This document shows, piece after piece, positions 12,052 through 21,796 of a DNA stretch of 64,000 nt. Made by a program: the position numbers and the translations under genes. This DNA is from Gibbula magus. Taxonomy: Eukaryota; Mollusca; Gastropoda; Trochida; Trochidae. The first letter of the stretch is position 1. Each line of letters opens with the position of its first letter. The notes below the pieces were generated by a model that was not told the origin of the DNA, did no database searches, and saw only the letters and a list, made by a program, of their open reading frames with translations. The stretch lies in contig OW388296.1 of assembly GCA_936450465.1 (NCBI GenBank), positions 49,613,750-49,677,749 on the forward strand, given 5' to 3'.

Positions 12052-12516
12052 GTTATCCGAGAAGTGTGTAAGTGTGAATGTGTTTACTGCCAGAGCGAGA
12101 GCAAGATTTTATACACACATTTGTAAAAGTCATATGGCACACATTCGAGTGTTATACAATTCTTACTGCCAATTCTATTCCATTTGAATTGCGTAAAAAT
12201 AGCAAGAAAACAGTTCTTCTTTGACGGCCAGCTACAATAACGTCACTGACAATTGTTTTATGGCCTCACAGACGACGAAATACGGAAACTCGCTCTGAAA
12301 CACTGGTTGCAAGACAAACATGTGCATACGTGCTTTGTCTGGAGTTAATATCACGTCTCTCATAACCCCGTATTGGGGTGCTCGATGTCTTACCTGTTTA
12401 GTTTTGTTATCAATATATGTACATATTTATTATGATGAAATCGAGGTGTGACTTGAATAAAATAATCATCAAAAATATTAACTCCGTTATCTTCGACTTA
12501 TTTAACCGTATGGGAA
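12052..12516. mobile_element. MITE-like element, family F4 (copy 1)
   Basis: Matches 58136-58543 throughout: the block with GAAGTGTGT...GTGAATG, the inverted return with CATATG-CACAC, then TCTATTCCAT-TGAATTGCGTAAAAATAG, GACGTCAC-like sites and a GTTATTTTCGAC-like end. It is more diverged than the right-hand copy. No ORF. Confidence 0.6.
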
Positions 12517-12519
12517 GAA

Positions 12520-13050
12520 GAGGATTAAGCTTATCGCTGTCAAATTAATACCCCTAGAGAGAACATTCCGAAGATAGTCTGGTGTTGTTTCACTATCTTA
12601 TATTACTTCATTTACAATATTTATTGGGTTCACAAATACCAGTTAATAAGTTTATCTCAAATTTACAACGCCACGAATAAAGATTTAATCCCTTTGAAAT
12701 GTGTTCGTCCTGGTGAGATGCACTAAAATGACCTTCTGGAATAATCCGACAGAGAGTGCGCTATAATCCTTTGGTTGGGATTAAAGAATCATGCTGGTAA
12801 GTCGACGGCGGATGCATTGAAGATTCATTATGTAAGATTATATCAACTAAAATTGCTCGTTTTGATAAACATTTCTCATAATGTTGTGTAATTTGCATTG
12901 GTAAGTCCGTCTTTAAGTAACAATAAAGATTCAAGATTCTATCGGCGCCATGTATTCTTCTTGAGAGCTTACTTCAATTGGTTCCATGCTCGTCAGTTCT
13001 TGAAAGTCAATAGATAAGTGAAATAATGTTATATTTTTGTTCACTATGAC
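12520..13050. other. No gene seen
   Basis: AT-rich sequence with no recognisable coding or repeat structure. Confidence 0.45.
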
Positions 13051-13055
13051 TTTGT

Positions 13056-13165
13056 TATAGAAGAAGAAGAGAGAAGAAGATGTAACATCTCAAAAAGGGA
13101 TACGCCTAAGACATTGTTAAAAGTAACATCCGGCCTAAAGGCCTACGAGACACTGAATACACATT
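13056..13165 (-). mobile_element. LINE 3' tail with (GAA)n
   Basis: Read on the minus strand, this ends '...GTCTCGTAGGCCTTTAGGCCGG...' then (TTC)n. The same '...GGCCNNNNGGCCNGG...' hairpin plus (TTC)n end is seen at 23580-23695, 23820-23975, 25870-25975 and 44660-44800. Confidence 0.6.
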
Positions 13166-13199
13166 AAAACTCTGTTATATTTGTTCACTGTCTATATTT

Positions 13200-13555
13200 T
13201 AAAGGGCATGTATTTATAAATGGCATGTATTTCTTAATGGCATGTATTTCTAGATGGCATGTATTTCTTAACGGCATATATTTAAAATGGCATGTATTTT
13301 AAAAGGAATGTATTTTTAAATGGTATATATTTAAAATTGGATATATTTAAAATTGGATATATGTAAAATTGGATATATTTAAAATGGGATATATTTAAAA
13401 TGGGATATATTTAAAATGGGATATATTTAAAATGGGATAAATTTGAAATTGGGTAAATTTCAAATGACATTTATTTCAAATGGCATATATTTCAAATGAC
13501 ATGTATTTCAAATGACATGTATTTCAAATGGCATATACTTCAAATAGACAAGTGG
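13200..13555. repeat. Minisatellite, ~17-20 bp unit
   Basis: About 20 diverged units of the form TGGCATGTATTTNNAAA grading into GGGATATATTTAAAAT and back. The gradual drift across the array suggests slippage rather than recent homogenisation. Confidence 0.85.
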
Positions 13556-13559
13556 ACAT

Positions 13560-13685
13560 ACTGTGACCAACGCTACAACATGAAGAAGATGTAATGTAAT
13601 TACATGTTTGTTTATGTTGTAATGTATACGTGGGCCTACGGCCTTTTACGAAATAAACTTGATTGATTGAAGAAGAAGAAGAAAT
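13560..13685 (+). mobile_element. LINE/SINE 3' tail
   Basis: Contains GTGGGCCTACGGCC...AATAAACTTGATTGATTGA and then (GAA)n. The AATAAA plus short-repeat end is a common non-LTR 3' end. Confidence 0.5.
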
Positions 13686-13689
13686 ATAT

Positions 13690-15000
13690 GTGATTATTGT
13701 CAAAAGTCAATATTCGTATATGTAATGACACGTTAAAACAATACCACATATATAGTATCCGGCCAGTTGACCTTCAAAAAACATTAAAACATCTAAAATA
13801 AATGACATATATACATATGGTACGAATTATAGTACTTATACAAATCGTTAACCATGCATCAAGTGAATAAGAAGATTCCATTTATGTCTCACTCGTAGAT
13901 ATATTTAAACAAATATGATACCGGTATATAAAATGGTCATAGTGACTACGACCAATCATTTATGGGAGACAGAAGAATATTATACAAAAATAAGTGTCTA
14001 TCAATTGTGAGTTTCTGTGAAATATTTCTACTACCTTAAGATCAAGAAATACCTGTACAAAAATCGCAGGTAAGTGTTAATTAGAATTAGTGAATTAATG
14101 AATTAGTTCTGCACAGTGGGAGATTAAAGGTTTTACATTATGGCAGTGTTTCACACCATTGTCCTACCTTTGAATAAACAACCATCAACGTCAATTAACG
14201 TCGCTTTACTAAGTAGGCGTGAAATCACAACATTAGGGAGTCCATTTAATGTTAAATGTCGTAATAAAGAAGTGAACGGTTTGTTGTTTCGACTAAATAC
14301 TTTCCATTTACACAGATAGCATACGCCTGGATATGAGATATGCTTTTTGTTCAGATCTTTAGAAATCATTAAAATATACTATATAGGTAAATATCATGTC
14401 AATACGATGGAAATGTTGTGGTATTAGAATGACCATATCTTAAATTTAGAGTCGGATAACAAATGAGCGTCTTTTGATATAGACTAGGTACGTTAAACAT
14501 ATATTTTGGACACAGCGTGACATTTAAACATTATAATATACGATCTTATGACCACTGAACCATCGATCTCATGGTTTTATAGACGGAATAAATTGTTCTT
14601 ATTTGTTCGGTTCTGTTTATTATTGAGGGAGTTTTTGTTTAACGCTGCTTCGGCAGTATCGCAGCCCTTTGCGGCTATTATTGACAACGACAAAACGGAG
14701 CAAAAGTGTTTTCAAACTGTACAATTGGTCGATCGCCTTTTTACAGAATAAAACTCCTTCACAAACTGAGAATGAATCATAGTTTACATTGTCAAGTTTA
14801 GTTATGTGTTAGCCAACCCTTCCTTTGTGTTAATTCTGCCAAACCTTCATGGCTATTTTCGATACCAGAAGCTTATATAATACGTGATATAATACGTGAT
14901 AGTTTATGTACATCATGTCCATACTGTTCTATTTGTATGTTTGTCTTTAAAAAAACTCCCATTTAAAAAAAAAAACAACACGATTTCCTTTTGATATTTA
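13690..15000. other. No gene seen
   Basis: AT-rich. A short direct repeat, ATAATACGTGAT, lies at 14878-14900. The frames at 14151-14369 and 14548-14751 have no recognisable similarity. Confidence 0.45.
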
Positions 15001-15008
15001 TATATATT

Positions 15009-15425
15009 CCAAAACAAGAACGTTTATGTAACTTATGTAATTCACCAGCTATAGAAGACGAGTTTCACTATCTCTTTCGATGTGAAGCTCTTCTCCAACA
15101 ACGTATCAAGCATATCCCAGACCATTTTATGAAATTTCTAACCTTTTAGCAATGAAACAATTATTGACCACAAAAAAAGATTAAGTATATAAAACAGTTG
15201 TCATTATTTATAAACCATGTCCTTAAGATTACTAAAATTCTTAGTTAGTATTTGTACATTGCACATATATTGCCCTACTTGTATTTTGTATCTGCATGAC
15301 ATGTTTATATGCATATTCCATCTTGATCAATTTATTCTGTATATAAATGTGAATGTATTATGCTCATGTACCACCGATGGTGGAATTGAGTTAATAAAAA
15401 CCTTGAAAAACCTTGAACTTTGATA
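15009..15425 (+). mobile_element. LINE 3' fragment with RT C-terminal zinc motif
   Basis: Bases 15011-15150 translate to R-L-C-N-L-C-N-S-P-A-I-E-D-E-F-H-Y-L-F-R-C, the C-x2-C...H-x4-C motif at the end of LINE RT proteins, then a stop. The 3' UTR runs to GTACCACCGATGGTGG and ends in AATAAAAACCTTGAAAAACC. 5'-truncated. Confidence 0.8.
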
Positions 15426-15789
15426 TCAATAAAACGTGACTGATAAAAATGCCTCTCCACTTAACACGTCTGTCTTAAAGTAAGGGAATTTGTATTTTAA
15501 ACCTTGTTCTTTGTTGAATTGAGAGCAATATATGACCGTCTGTGTCGAAACGTCACTAATCATTAATAAAGAAGCTGTTTTTTTCTAGATTATTATCATT
15601 CCGACTTCTTAAATGCGTCCCAAAGAAGATCTTGTTTGATGAATGCATACAATTTCCCCTTGTTTGGGATTATATTTTTTTCGACTTGAAGTTCTGAACT
15701 GCCTTTCAAAGAACTGGCACCTGTCTGTGTGAGTAATACGAGATGGTTGCTTTTAAAAGGAACGTTTTGACGATGAAAGGGTGGTTGCT

Positions 15790-16008
15790 CGCTCAGACAG
15801 TTAGAATAACAGCACCAACACGCCTCGTTGACAGCTAATTGTCAGTACAGCCTATACGTGGTCGTCCATCCGTGACAGCCACTTGTTCTTCAAGCCAGTT
15901 GATTAACACGCTAATTAGTTACGTCATGGCAGGCGGAGAGTTTACTGTAATTCCAAATGGCAGGTCGATTCTCAGATATTTAAACCGTGTTCGCCGGACG
16001 GAGACTTC
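15790..16008 (+). promoter_or_regulatory. Promoter of acidic coiled-coil gene 1
   Basis: Over 200 bp are closely conserved with the region upstream of gene 2 and recognisably with gene 3. Elements at fixed relative positions: CRE/ATF-like TTACGTCAT at 15919-15927 and TATA box TATTTAAA at 15977-15984, 63 bases before the ATG, implying a 5' UTR of only ~30-40 bases. The open frame through this block (15839-16060) is shared with gene 2 but begins at a non-ATG codon and is best explained by promoter conservation. Confidence 0.75.
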
Positions 16009-16046
16009 ATTTCCAGACACACTGCAGACAGAGGTAGACACGGAAG

Positions 16047-16475
16047 ATGGACAACACTGAAGAACTGTACTCGAACCTACGGGAAACCGAGATGAAGTTC
16101 AAGAAGGCGTGTGGACAGGTCGTTCTCCTGAACGACAAGTTGGAGGGTCTGCAGCGTCGTTATGACAAGGCCAGGACCGAGAATCATCGTTCCTTCAGAT
16201 ACAACCTTCGTCTTAAAATGGCAACAGTGGAAGGAGTACGCAACGCGTATTACGAATACGCCTGTGAGAAGGCGGAGAGAGTTGCAGAACAGCGGTACGA
16301 GTTATCCCTGTTGAACTCCAACTCGGAGGATGATGATGATGAGGAGGAGGAGGAGGAGGAGGAGAGCGAAGACGACGTGGACTGGGATGGAGACGTCATG
16401 GAAGAAGGAGAGGATGGAGAGAATGTGGAGGGGGAGGTTGAGGATGAGGAAGAAATGGACGCTGCAGACATCTGA
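16047..16475 (+). CDS. Acidic-tailed coiled-coil protein, copy 1 (histone-type mRNA)
   Basis: Intronless 142-aa protein with start context GAAGATGG. Residues ~1-90 are charged and probably helical/coiled-coil, with the conserved core E-E-L-Y-S-N-L-R-E-T-E-M-K-F-K-K, L-N-D-K-L-E-G-L-Q-R-R-Y-D-K-A-R, a basic patch R-S-F-R-Y-N-L-R-L-K-M and a signature R-N-A-Y-Y-E-Y-A-C-E-K-A-E-R. From ~93 on it is an almost pure Asp/Glu tail built from GAG/GAT codons. No signal peptide or membrane segment. Family unknown to me. A basic/helical core plus acidic tail would suit a chromatin-binding or histone-chaperone-like role, but that is inference. The gene has its own TATA/CRE promoter and a histone-type 3' end (16529-16562), and is directly repeated at 19151. 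Confidence 0.85.
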   Translation: MDNTEELYSNLRETEMKFKKACGQVVLLNDKLEGLQRRYDKARTENHRSFRYNLRLKMATVEGVRNAYYEYACEKAERVAEQRYELSLLNSNSEDDDDEEEEEEEESEDDVDWDGDVMEEGEDGENVEGEVEDEEEMDAADI

Positions 16476-16528
16476 ACTCTTGTATCCAGAACAGCTGCAC
16501 ACTCAATTTCAGAACAGGCCGTTCTTAC

Positions 16529-16562
16529 AGCCCTTTTCAGGGCTAACAAATAGCAAGAAAGA
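16529..16562 (+). terminator. Histone-type 3' processing signal, copy 1
   Basis: AGCCCTTTTCAGGGCT at 16529-16544 forms a 6-bp perfect stem with a TTTC tetraloop, the geometry bound by SLBP; the second base pair is G-C as in histones and the first is A-U instead of G-C. CAAGAAAGA at 16554-16562, nine bases after the stem, is the consensus histone downstream element that pairs with U7 snRNA. It lies 53 bases after the stop codon, normal spacing for histone mRNAs. Confidence 0.9.
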
Positions 16563-16574
16563 AATCTTGAAACA

Positions 16575-17060
16575 ATGCGTTTAATAAAAAAAAACTTTAA
16601 AACGATTTAAATGAAATAAACAAAGATGAGGACGACATTACCTTAAAAAGAAATTCCGGTTACTAACTAGAAAAGATAAAATTACCATAACTTCCCTCTT
16701 ACATGTTTCAACTTAATATTCATGGGGTTGACTAAGATATATTATTTATATGATTACCTAATTTCTCAAATAGATATTTTCTGGCCAAATGAGTATCAAA
16801 GTATGGAACATATTCATTTTGAAAGCCATAAAGGATCTATGCTATGTTCTAATCTAGACACTTCATGATGAAGGATGTTTTTGACAGTCGATGGTGGCTG
16901 CATTGAACTTCCATTAATTTAGCAATTCTTTATAATGGGTCCCGCACTTGCTCGGATTTTATTTTCAGTGACATATAGTTTTAAAATGGAGTGTTAGACT
17001 AGTCGAACATATGTGCCATTTCTGGCAAATGCTTTATATGTTCTGTCAATCTGTGTACGA
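16575..17060. other. No gene seen
   Basis: AT-rich spacer downstream of gene 1 with no recognisable structure. Confidence 0.45.
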
Positions 17061-17067
17061 CAATGCA

Positions 17068-17205
17068 ATCACTTTGCCTTCTTCGTGCCTTCTTCGCGTC
17101 TTCTTCGTGTTTTCTTCGTGCCTTCTTCGTGCCTTCTTCGTGCCTTCTTCGTGCCTTCTTCGTGCCTTCTTCGTGCCTTCTTCGTGCCTTCTTCGTGAAT
17201 TCTTC
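17068..17205. repeat. 12-bp tandem repeat (CTTCGTGCCTTC)
   Basis: About 11 near-identical 12-bp units. All frames through it are open because 12 is a multiple of three, which explains several false ORFs on both strands. Confidence 0.95.
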
Positions 17206-18890
17206 GAGAAAATACAGGCCTTCTAGGCATTTTCAAAGAAACCAGATTCCTGTCCAATGTAAAGGGAGTATTGCCGAATCTGTATACGTTAGAAGTCTCC
17301 AATCCACAAATATCAACTGACAGAGAGACAAAATCTCACGTGCAAACGAACCTTCGCCATACCAAAAAATAAAGAGATATTTCAATACATGAGTGATAAA
17401 TACGATTGAAATAGAATTACATCATGTCTTAAGAAGCCAGCTTAAGTAGATTTTGACTTTTGAAAAAGCATCTGTTCATTTTTCTGAAAAACACGCATTT
17501 TAAAAATCATCGTTTTGGAATCTCCTAAGTTATAACTAGACAGTCTATGGGAGTCAAAAGGGGATTTTTTCGTGACGCAATACAGTAAGTCCAAAAAAGT
17601 TATATATGTCGATTACGTCTTTTATTTGTTAAATTTTCACACTTCATAATTTGTTAACTTAACGGAACTTATATATATTTCACGCTTTTTGTCATCATTA
17701 TTGACAAATTATATTATGTAATCGCTGATTAAAACATCGAGACAGACAGCTTCAAGAGCAATTTAGTGGTGTAATATTTGTATCGTACAGTGAAAACGGT
17801 AGCACGCACTGCTAATGATGATTGCCTAAATAGATACAATATCCTAAGCAGCGCCAACATTGCATTAATTCATTTGAACTTTTTAATTTGATGCTGTGAA
17901 CGTATAATTTAGAAATTATTTTATTGATATCTTCCTCGATGATTAGTCGTTTGTATTCTTGACAGAAATAAGCTGTTTAAACGCTATTTATTATCAGAAA
18001 AGGCCTGTGACATAGCGCCTCTGAATGTCAGACATTCTGGCCAAAAACAAATATGAGAAAGGTATTTCATTCGTCCAGTTCAAGTGTATTTTAACAGACA
18101 AAAAATAATAATATCCTACTCTGATGTTTGAATTAGAGTACTGTCACTTCTTTACAAAACATGTGAATGTCAAGGACATTAAACATTGTCTTCTCTGGCA
18201 GCAGCATTTGTATATTTACTTTGAGGAAAATGTGGTAACGTTTGTTTTGTTCGTCAGTTTAGTTCATAAAACATGTATGCAAAAAAATATGCACGCATTC
18301 AACATAGATTACCGACACACTGTCGCTCAAAATACCATTAATATCAAAGTTTTTTTTTATAAAAATGTAATCATTAAGAAAAAAATTCCCTTTAAACATT
18401 TCGATAACAGAAACTGTCAAGAGAGATTCAATAAGGAATCTGACAACATGATATCATTTAAAACTTGTTCTTCGTTTGAAGTGAAAATTAGCATCATGAA
18501 ACTTGAACAATCTTAAAATTTCAATCTACCAATTAACAGTGATTCAACTAATTAAGCATCAAATCACACAATTAGTCGGTCAATTAGGTATAAATTGTTG
18601 ACACAATCTCGCTTGTAGGTTTTCCTCTGACAAGCTAGTAATTTATAAATTCCACTGAAACGAGTCGTCTTTAAATGTGTATTGTTTGGGTTACCGGTAC
18701 ATAGCTTCTCTGATAAAAAAAATGAGATAGTCTCTCAAAAATACTGATTCTATAACACTAGTCATTTTGCTTGTGTATAATAAACAGTGGCAATCGAGAA
18801 AGCCATGTATTTGACAGTCGTTGGCAAGAAGCAATACTGACACTCACATTGACTTGAAAGTTTGAAGTGGCATATCTTAAAGGATAAAGT
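17206..18890. other. Spacer between genes 1 and 2
   Basis: AT-rich. Bases 18060-18125 resemble the first ~65 bases of the window (AAGTGTATTT-AACAGACA...TACTCTGA), a dispersed repeat of unknown type. The 130-codon frame at 18124-18516 has no recognisable domain and AT-driven composition (long Lys/Asn/Ile/Phe runs). I do not call it a gene. Confidence 0.5.
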
Positions 18891-18900
18891 GATGTTGTGT

Positions 18901-19110
18901 CTCGCTCAGACAGTTAGAATAACATTACTAACACGTCTCGTTGAAAGCTAATTGTCAGCACAGCGTACACGTGATCGTCCACCCGTGACAGCCACTTGTT
19001 CTTCAAGCCAGTTGATTAACACGCTAATTAGTTACGTCATGGCAGGCGGAGAGTTTACTGTAATTCCAAATGGCAGGTCGGTTACCAGCTATTTAAACAG
19101 TAGTCGTCAG
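18901..19110 (+). promoter_or_regulatory. Promoter of acidic coiled-coil gene 2
   Basis: CRE-like TTACGTCAT at 19032-19040 and TATTTAAA at 19090-19097, 54 bases before the ATG. The ~90 bases around the CRE are almost identical to gene 1, whereas the TATA-proximal part (CGGTTACCAGCTATTTAAAC) matches gene 3 better. Confidence 0.75.
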
Positions 19111-19150
19111 ACACAGGCTTCACTTCCAGACAGCGAATCAGACAAGCGAG

Positions 19151-19597
19151 ATGGACAACCTGAACAATGAAGAACTGTATTCGAACCTACGGGAAACCGA
19201 GATGAAGTTTAAGAAGGGGTGTGAGCAGGTCGTTCTCCTGAACGACAAGTTGGAGGGTTTACAGCGTCGTTATGACAAAGCCAGGACCGAGAATCATCGC
19301 TCCTTCAGATACAACCTTCGTCTTAAAATGGCCTGCGTGGAAGGAGTACGCAACGCGTATTACGAGTACGCATGTGAGAAGGCGGAGAGAGTTGCTGAAC
19401 TGCGGTATGAAGTGTCCCAGCTGGACGGTAACTCGGAGGACGAGGACGAGGACAGTGAAGACGATGAGGACTGGCAGAGAGACGAGGGTGTCGAGGACGG
19501 AATGGAGGAAGAAGAAGATGAGAATGTGGAGGAGGAAGATGAGGAGGTTGACTTGGAGGAAGTTGAGGAGGAAGAGATGGACGCCACAATCAGCTGA
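19151..19597 (+). CDS. Acidic-tailed coiled-coil protein, copy 2 (histone-type mRNA)
   Basis: 148-aa intronless paralogue of copy 1 in direct orientation ~3.1 kb away. The N-terminus differs from copy 1 (M-D-N-L-N-N-E-E-L-Y) and is shared with copy 3. The core is nearly unchanged (R-R-Y-D-K-A-R-T-E-N-H-R-S-F-R-Y, then R-N-A-Y-Y-E-Y-A-C-E-K-A-E-R). The acidic tail from ~residue 97 is longer and differently punctuated, ending M-D-A-T-I-S. Core conservation with tail-length drift suggests the tail is selected for charge, not sequence. The long opposite-strand frames are shadows of the acidic codons. Function unknown; a histone-type 3' end at 19641-19674 supports co-regulation with its paralogues. 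Confidence 0.85.
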   Translation: MDNLNNEELYSNLRETEMKFKKGCEQVVLLNDKLEGLQRRYDKARTENHRSFRYNLRLKMACVEGVRNAYYEYACEKAERVAELRYEVSQLDGNSEDEDEDSEDDEDWQRDEGVEDGMEEEEDENVEEEDEEVDLEEVEEEEMDATIS

Positions 19598-19640
19598 ACA
19601 GAACAGCTGAACACTCAACTACAGAACAGGCCGTTCTGAC

Positions 19641-19674
19641 AGCCCTTTTCAGGGCTAACAAATAGCAAGAAAGA
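19641..19674 (+). terminator. Histone-type 3' processing signal, copy 2
   Basis: Stem-loop AGCCCTTTTCAGGGCT at 19641-19656 and CAAGAAAGA at 19666-19674, identical to copy 1 in sequence and spacing, 43 bases after the stop. An octamer-like ATGCAAAT lies a little downstream (about 19687). Confidence 0.9.
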
Positions 19675-19689
19675 TGACTTGAAACAATG

Positions 19690-20990
19690 CAAATGTTTAT
19701 TTTTTAAAAATAGCATTCGATAAAATAACGAATTAGAAATTATTTAATGCTGACGCGTTAAAAATGCAACTGATAGAAGATTTTAAAAGGTTTTTTAAGT
19801 GTAGTCAAACAGTAGGAGTGATAACTTAAAACAATGCATTTTGTTACAATATTAAGAAACAACATTACATGTTTTTCATTGAAGAAATCCAATCACATAT
19901 TCTTCAAATACTCTACTATCTGTTTTATATCAACAGAACCTAATATTATGAATTAGCAGAAACAAAAATGTGAGGCCAAAATTTCCAAATTTGAAAATTG
20001 AAGTTACAATGAAAGGAGCCTCTGGCACATCTTCATTTCAAAGGGATAATGACCTTTCTTGACTGTTATAGGCCTGTTGGCTTTAATTCAAAATAATATT
20101 TTGGGTGACTGACTTCATCTTACTAATATACCTCCCCAAAAACAATTGTCATGTTAACGTCTAAGCATTTATCCCAAAAACATTTAGCTAATATCTTCAC
20201 GAAAGTTTCAATCAGCTTTCCTCGATCATTACAAAACAGTATATGCTTGTATTCTTAGTTTGGGGGGGGGGGGGGGGCCATCTTACAGAGACGCCAAGGT
20301 CTAATATTTGGGCGTCATGTAACCTTTTAGCATTGAATTTTAATACAGTTTGCCCAATGATTTGAAATCAGGTCATATTTTGGGTGTTTGACAATGCGGT
20401 TTTAGTCCCTTAAAGCCGGAAATAGGACACTTTCGCCTTTCCAAGAACCGCTACATACCCAAAAAACTGACATCTTTTGGGAGGTACCTTGCAAAATCAA
20501 ATTTTTTCTCTCTATATTTGGTCTTAAATATCTGGATTTGCGTTTCCATCTCGATGTTGGTCCTCCCAACAAATTTCAGGCTGTGGAAAAGTGTAATAGT
20601 CGTAGGAAGAGTTTCAAGATTTTGTTCGAACCACACTGAACACATTCTTCAATTACTGCTATAAGATTATCGCTTCTGTTTCTACACAACCTCAAAGAAA
20701 AGATAACGAAATGGTAACGTCGTAAAAATCCTTTGAAAGTGTTCATTATCTCTTTTATCAATGTGACAATAGAGGTTTGCGCCACGAGACCAAACAGATC
20801 AACGGTAAGATAAACGTGGGTCACATTTGTTTACTTGAAAAACAGTCAACAGCTGGTTGTTATTAATGAAGATATAACTAGCCGTCTTTATGTACCTGGA
20901 CTAAAATTACCAAAGCAAAGCTGCTTGTGGGTGCTTCCGTGTATGAGAAGCTTACAGACCCCTGGGTGTGTGTGTCGAGGGAGGGGGGAC
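19690..20990. other. No gene seen; poly-G tract
   Basis: AT-rich spacer. A homopolymer run of about 17 G lies at 20261-20278. The minus-strand frames at 20451-20824 have no recognisable similarity. Confidence 0.45.
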
Positions 20991-20997
20991 TGTGTGG

Positions 20998-21335
20998 GGT
21001 AGAGATCAAAGCATTCTTTCTTAGAATGGGTCAAAGCATAATCTCTGTGAGAATGGGGTCAAATATTTCTCTCTGTGGGACGGGGGGTCAAATATTTCTC
21101 TCTGTGGGTTGGCGATCAAAGCATTCTCTCTGTGTGAATAAGTCAAAGCATACTCTCTTTGGGACGGATGTCTCTGTGGTTTGCAGATCAAAGATTTCTC
21201 TCCGTGGGGTGCAGATCAAAACATCATCTCTGTGGGTATGGTTCATTCTCTGTGAGAAGGACCAATTCCAAAGCATACTCTCTGTGGAAAGGGGTCAAAG
21301 CATGCTTTCTTTAGATATGAGATCAAAGCATACCT
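20998..21335. repeat. Degenerate ~35-bp minisatellite
   Basis: About nine diverged units built on TCAAAGCATNNTCTCTGTGG. The 211-codon frame at 20927-21562 runs through this array, starts at a non-ATG codon and is not credible as a gene. Confidence 0.85.
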
Positions 21336-21540
21336 TCTTAATTAGGAACGAAGGAAGATTGGAATCAAATATTAACAAAGGAGGGAGAGAAGAGAGGGAC
21401 ATAATATGCCTAAGATATTGGATATATTCTGAACAATACATATCCCGTCCGATATCCCGTGTTACAATTCATGTTTTCAAATTCGTTATTTTAACGACTG
21501 ATATTTGTATTTCTTCTGGACAATTGCATTGTATCAATTC

Positions 21541-21612
21541 ATCTTTTGTTGCTAGTCATTAACCCTGAAAAAGATTACCAGACCAGCCTGTTCTGTAGTT
21601 GAGTGCAAAGCT
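21541..21612 (-). pseudogene. Decayed duplicate of the histone-type 3' end
   Basis: On the minus strand, bases 21612-21541 follow the copy-3 3' UTR (CAACTACAGAACAGGC..., then the stem-loop region at 21561-21576) with substitutions in the stem and a degraded downstream element. It lies ~150 bases beyond the intact signal of copy 3, so the 3' UTR was duplicated, or a fourth gene end was left behind. Confidence 0.6.
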
Positions 21613-21719
21613 ATTCTGTGTGTACATGTTAATGTGTTTAGTCCTAAGAAGGAATTTCCTTTGAAAATGGTTTAAGAATTGTGAATGCTTGTTGTTTATT
21701 ATGGCATTGTTTCAAGTCA

Positions 21720-21753
21720 TCTTTCTTGCTATTTGTTAGCCCTGAAAAGGGCT
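21720..21753 (-). terminator. Histone-type 3' processing signal, copy 3
   Basis: The minus strand reads AGCCCTTTTCAGGGCT (21753-21738), nine bases, then CAAGAAAGA (21728-21720), identical to copies 1 and 2. The flanking GACAGCCC...GGGCTAACAAATAG context is also conserved. Confidence 0.9.
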
Positions 21754-21796
21754 GTCAGAACGTCCTGTTCTGTAATTGAGTGTTCAGCTGCTCTGT

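Noticed and set aside
15839..16060. ORF of 73 codons upstream of acidic gene 1, with a 72-codon counterpart at 18952-19170
   Set aside because: Begins at a TTG codon, lies over the TATA box and CRE, and is conserved because the promoter is; the equivalent region of copy 3 does not keep it as a gene.
16250..16549. Serine-rich and other antisense frames opposite the acidic tails (also 19259-19618, 21776-22114)
   Set aside because: Mirror of GAG/GAT acidic codons; no start context or independent conservation.
17011..17320. Overlapping frames at the 12-bp repeat
   Set aside because: All frames are open because the unit length is a multiple of three.
18124..18516. 130-codon frame
   Set aside because: AT-driven composition, no recognisable motif, no splice or promoter signal; chance frame most likely.
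20927..21562. 211-codon plus-strand frame
   Set aside because: Crosses a degenerate minisatellite, starts at a non-ATG codon, no domain.
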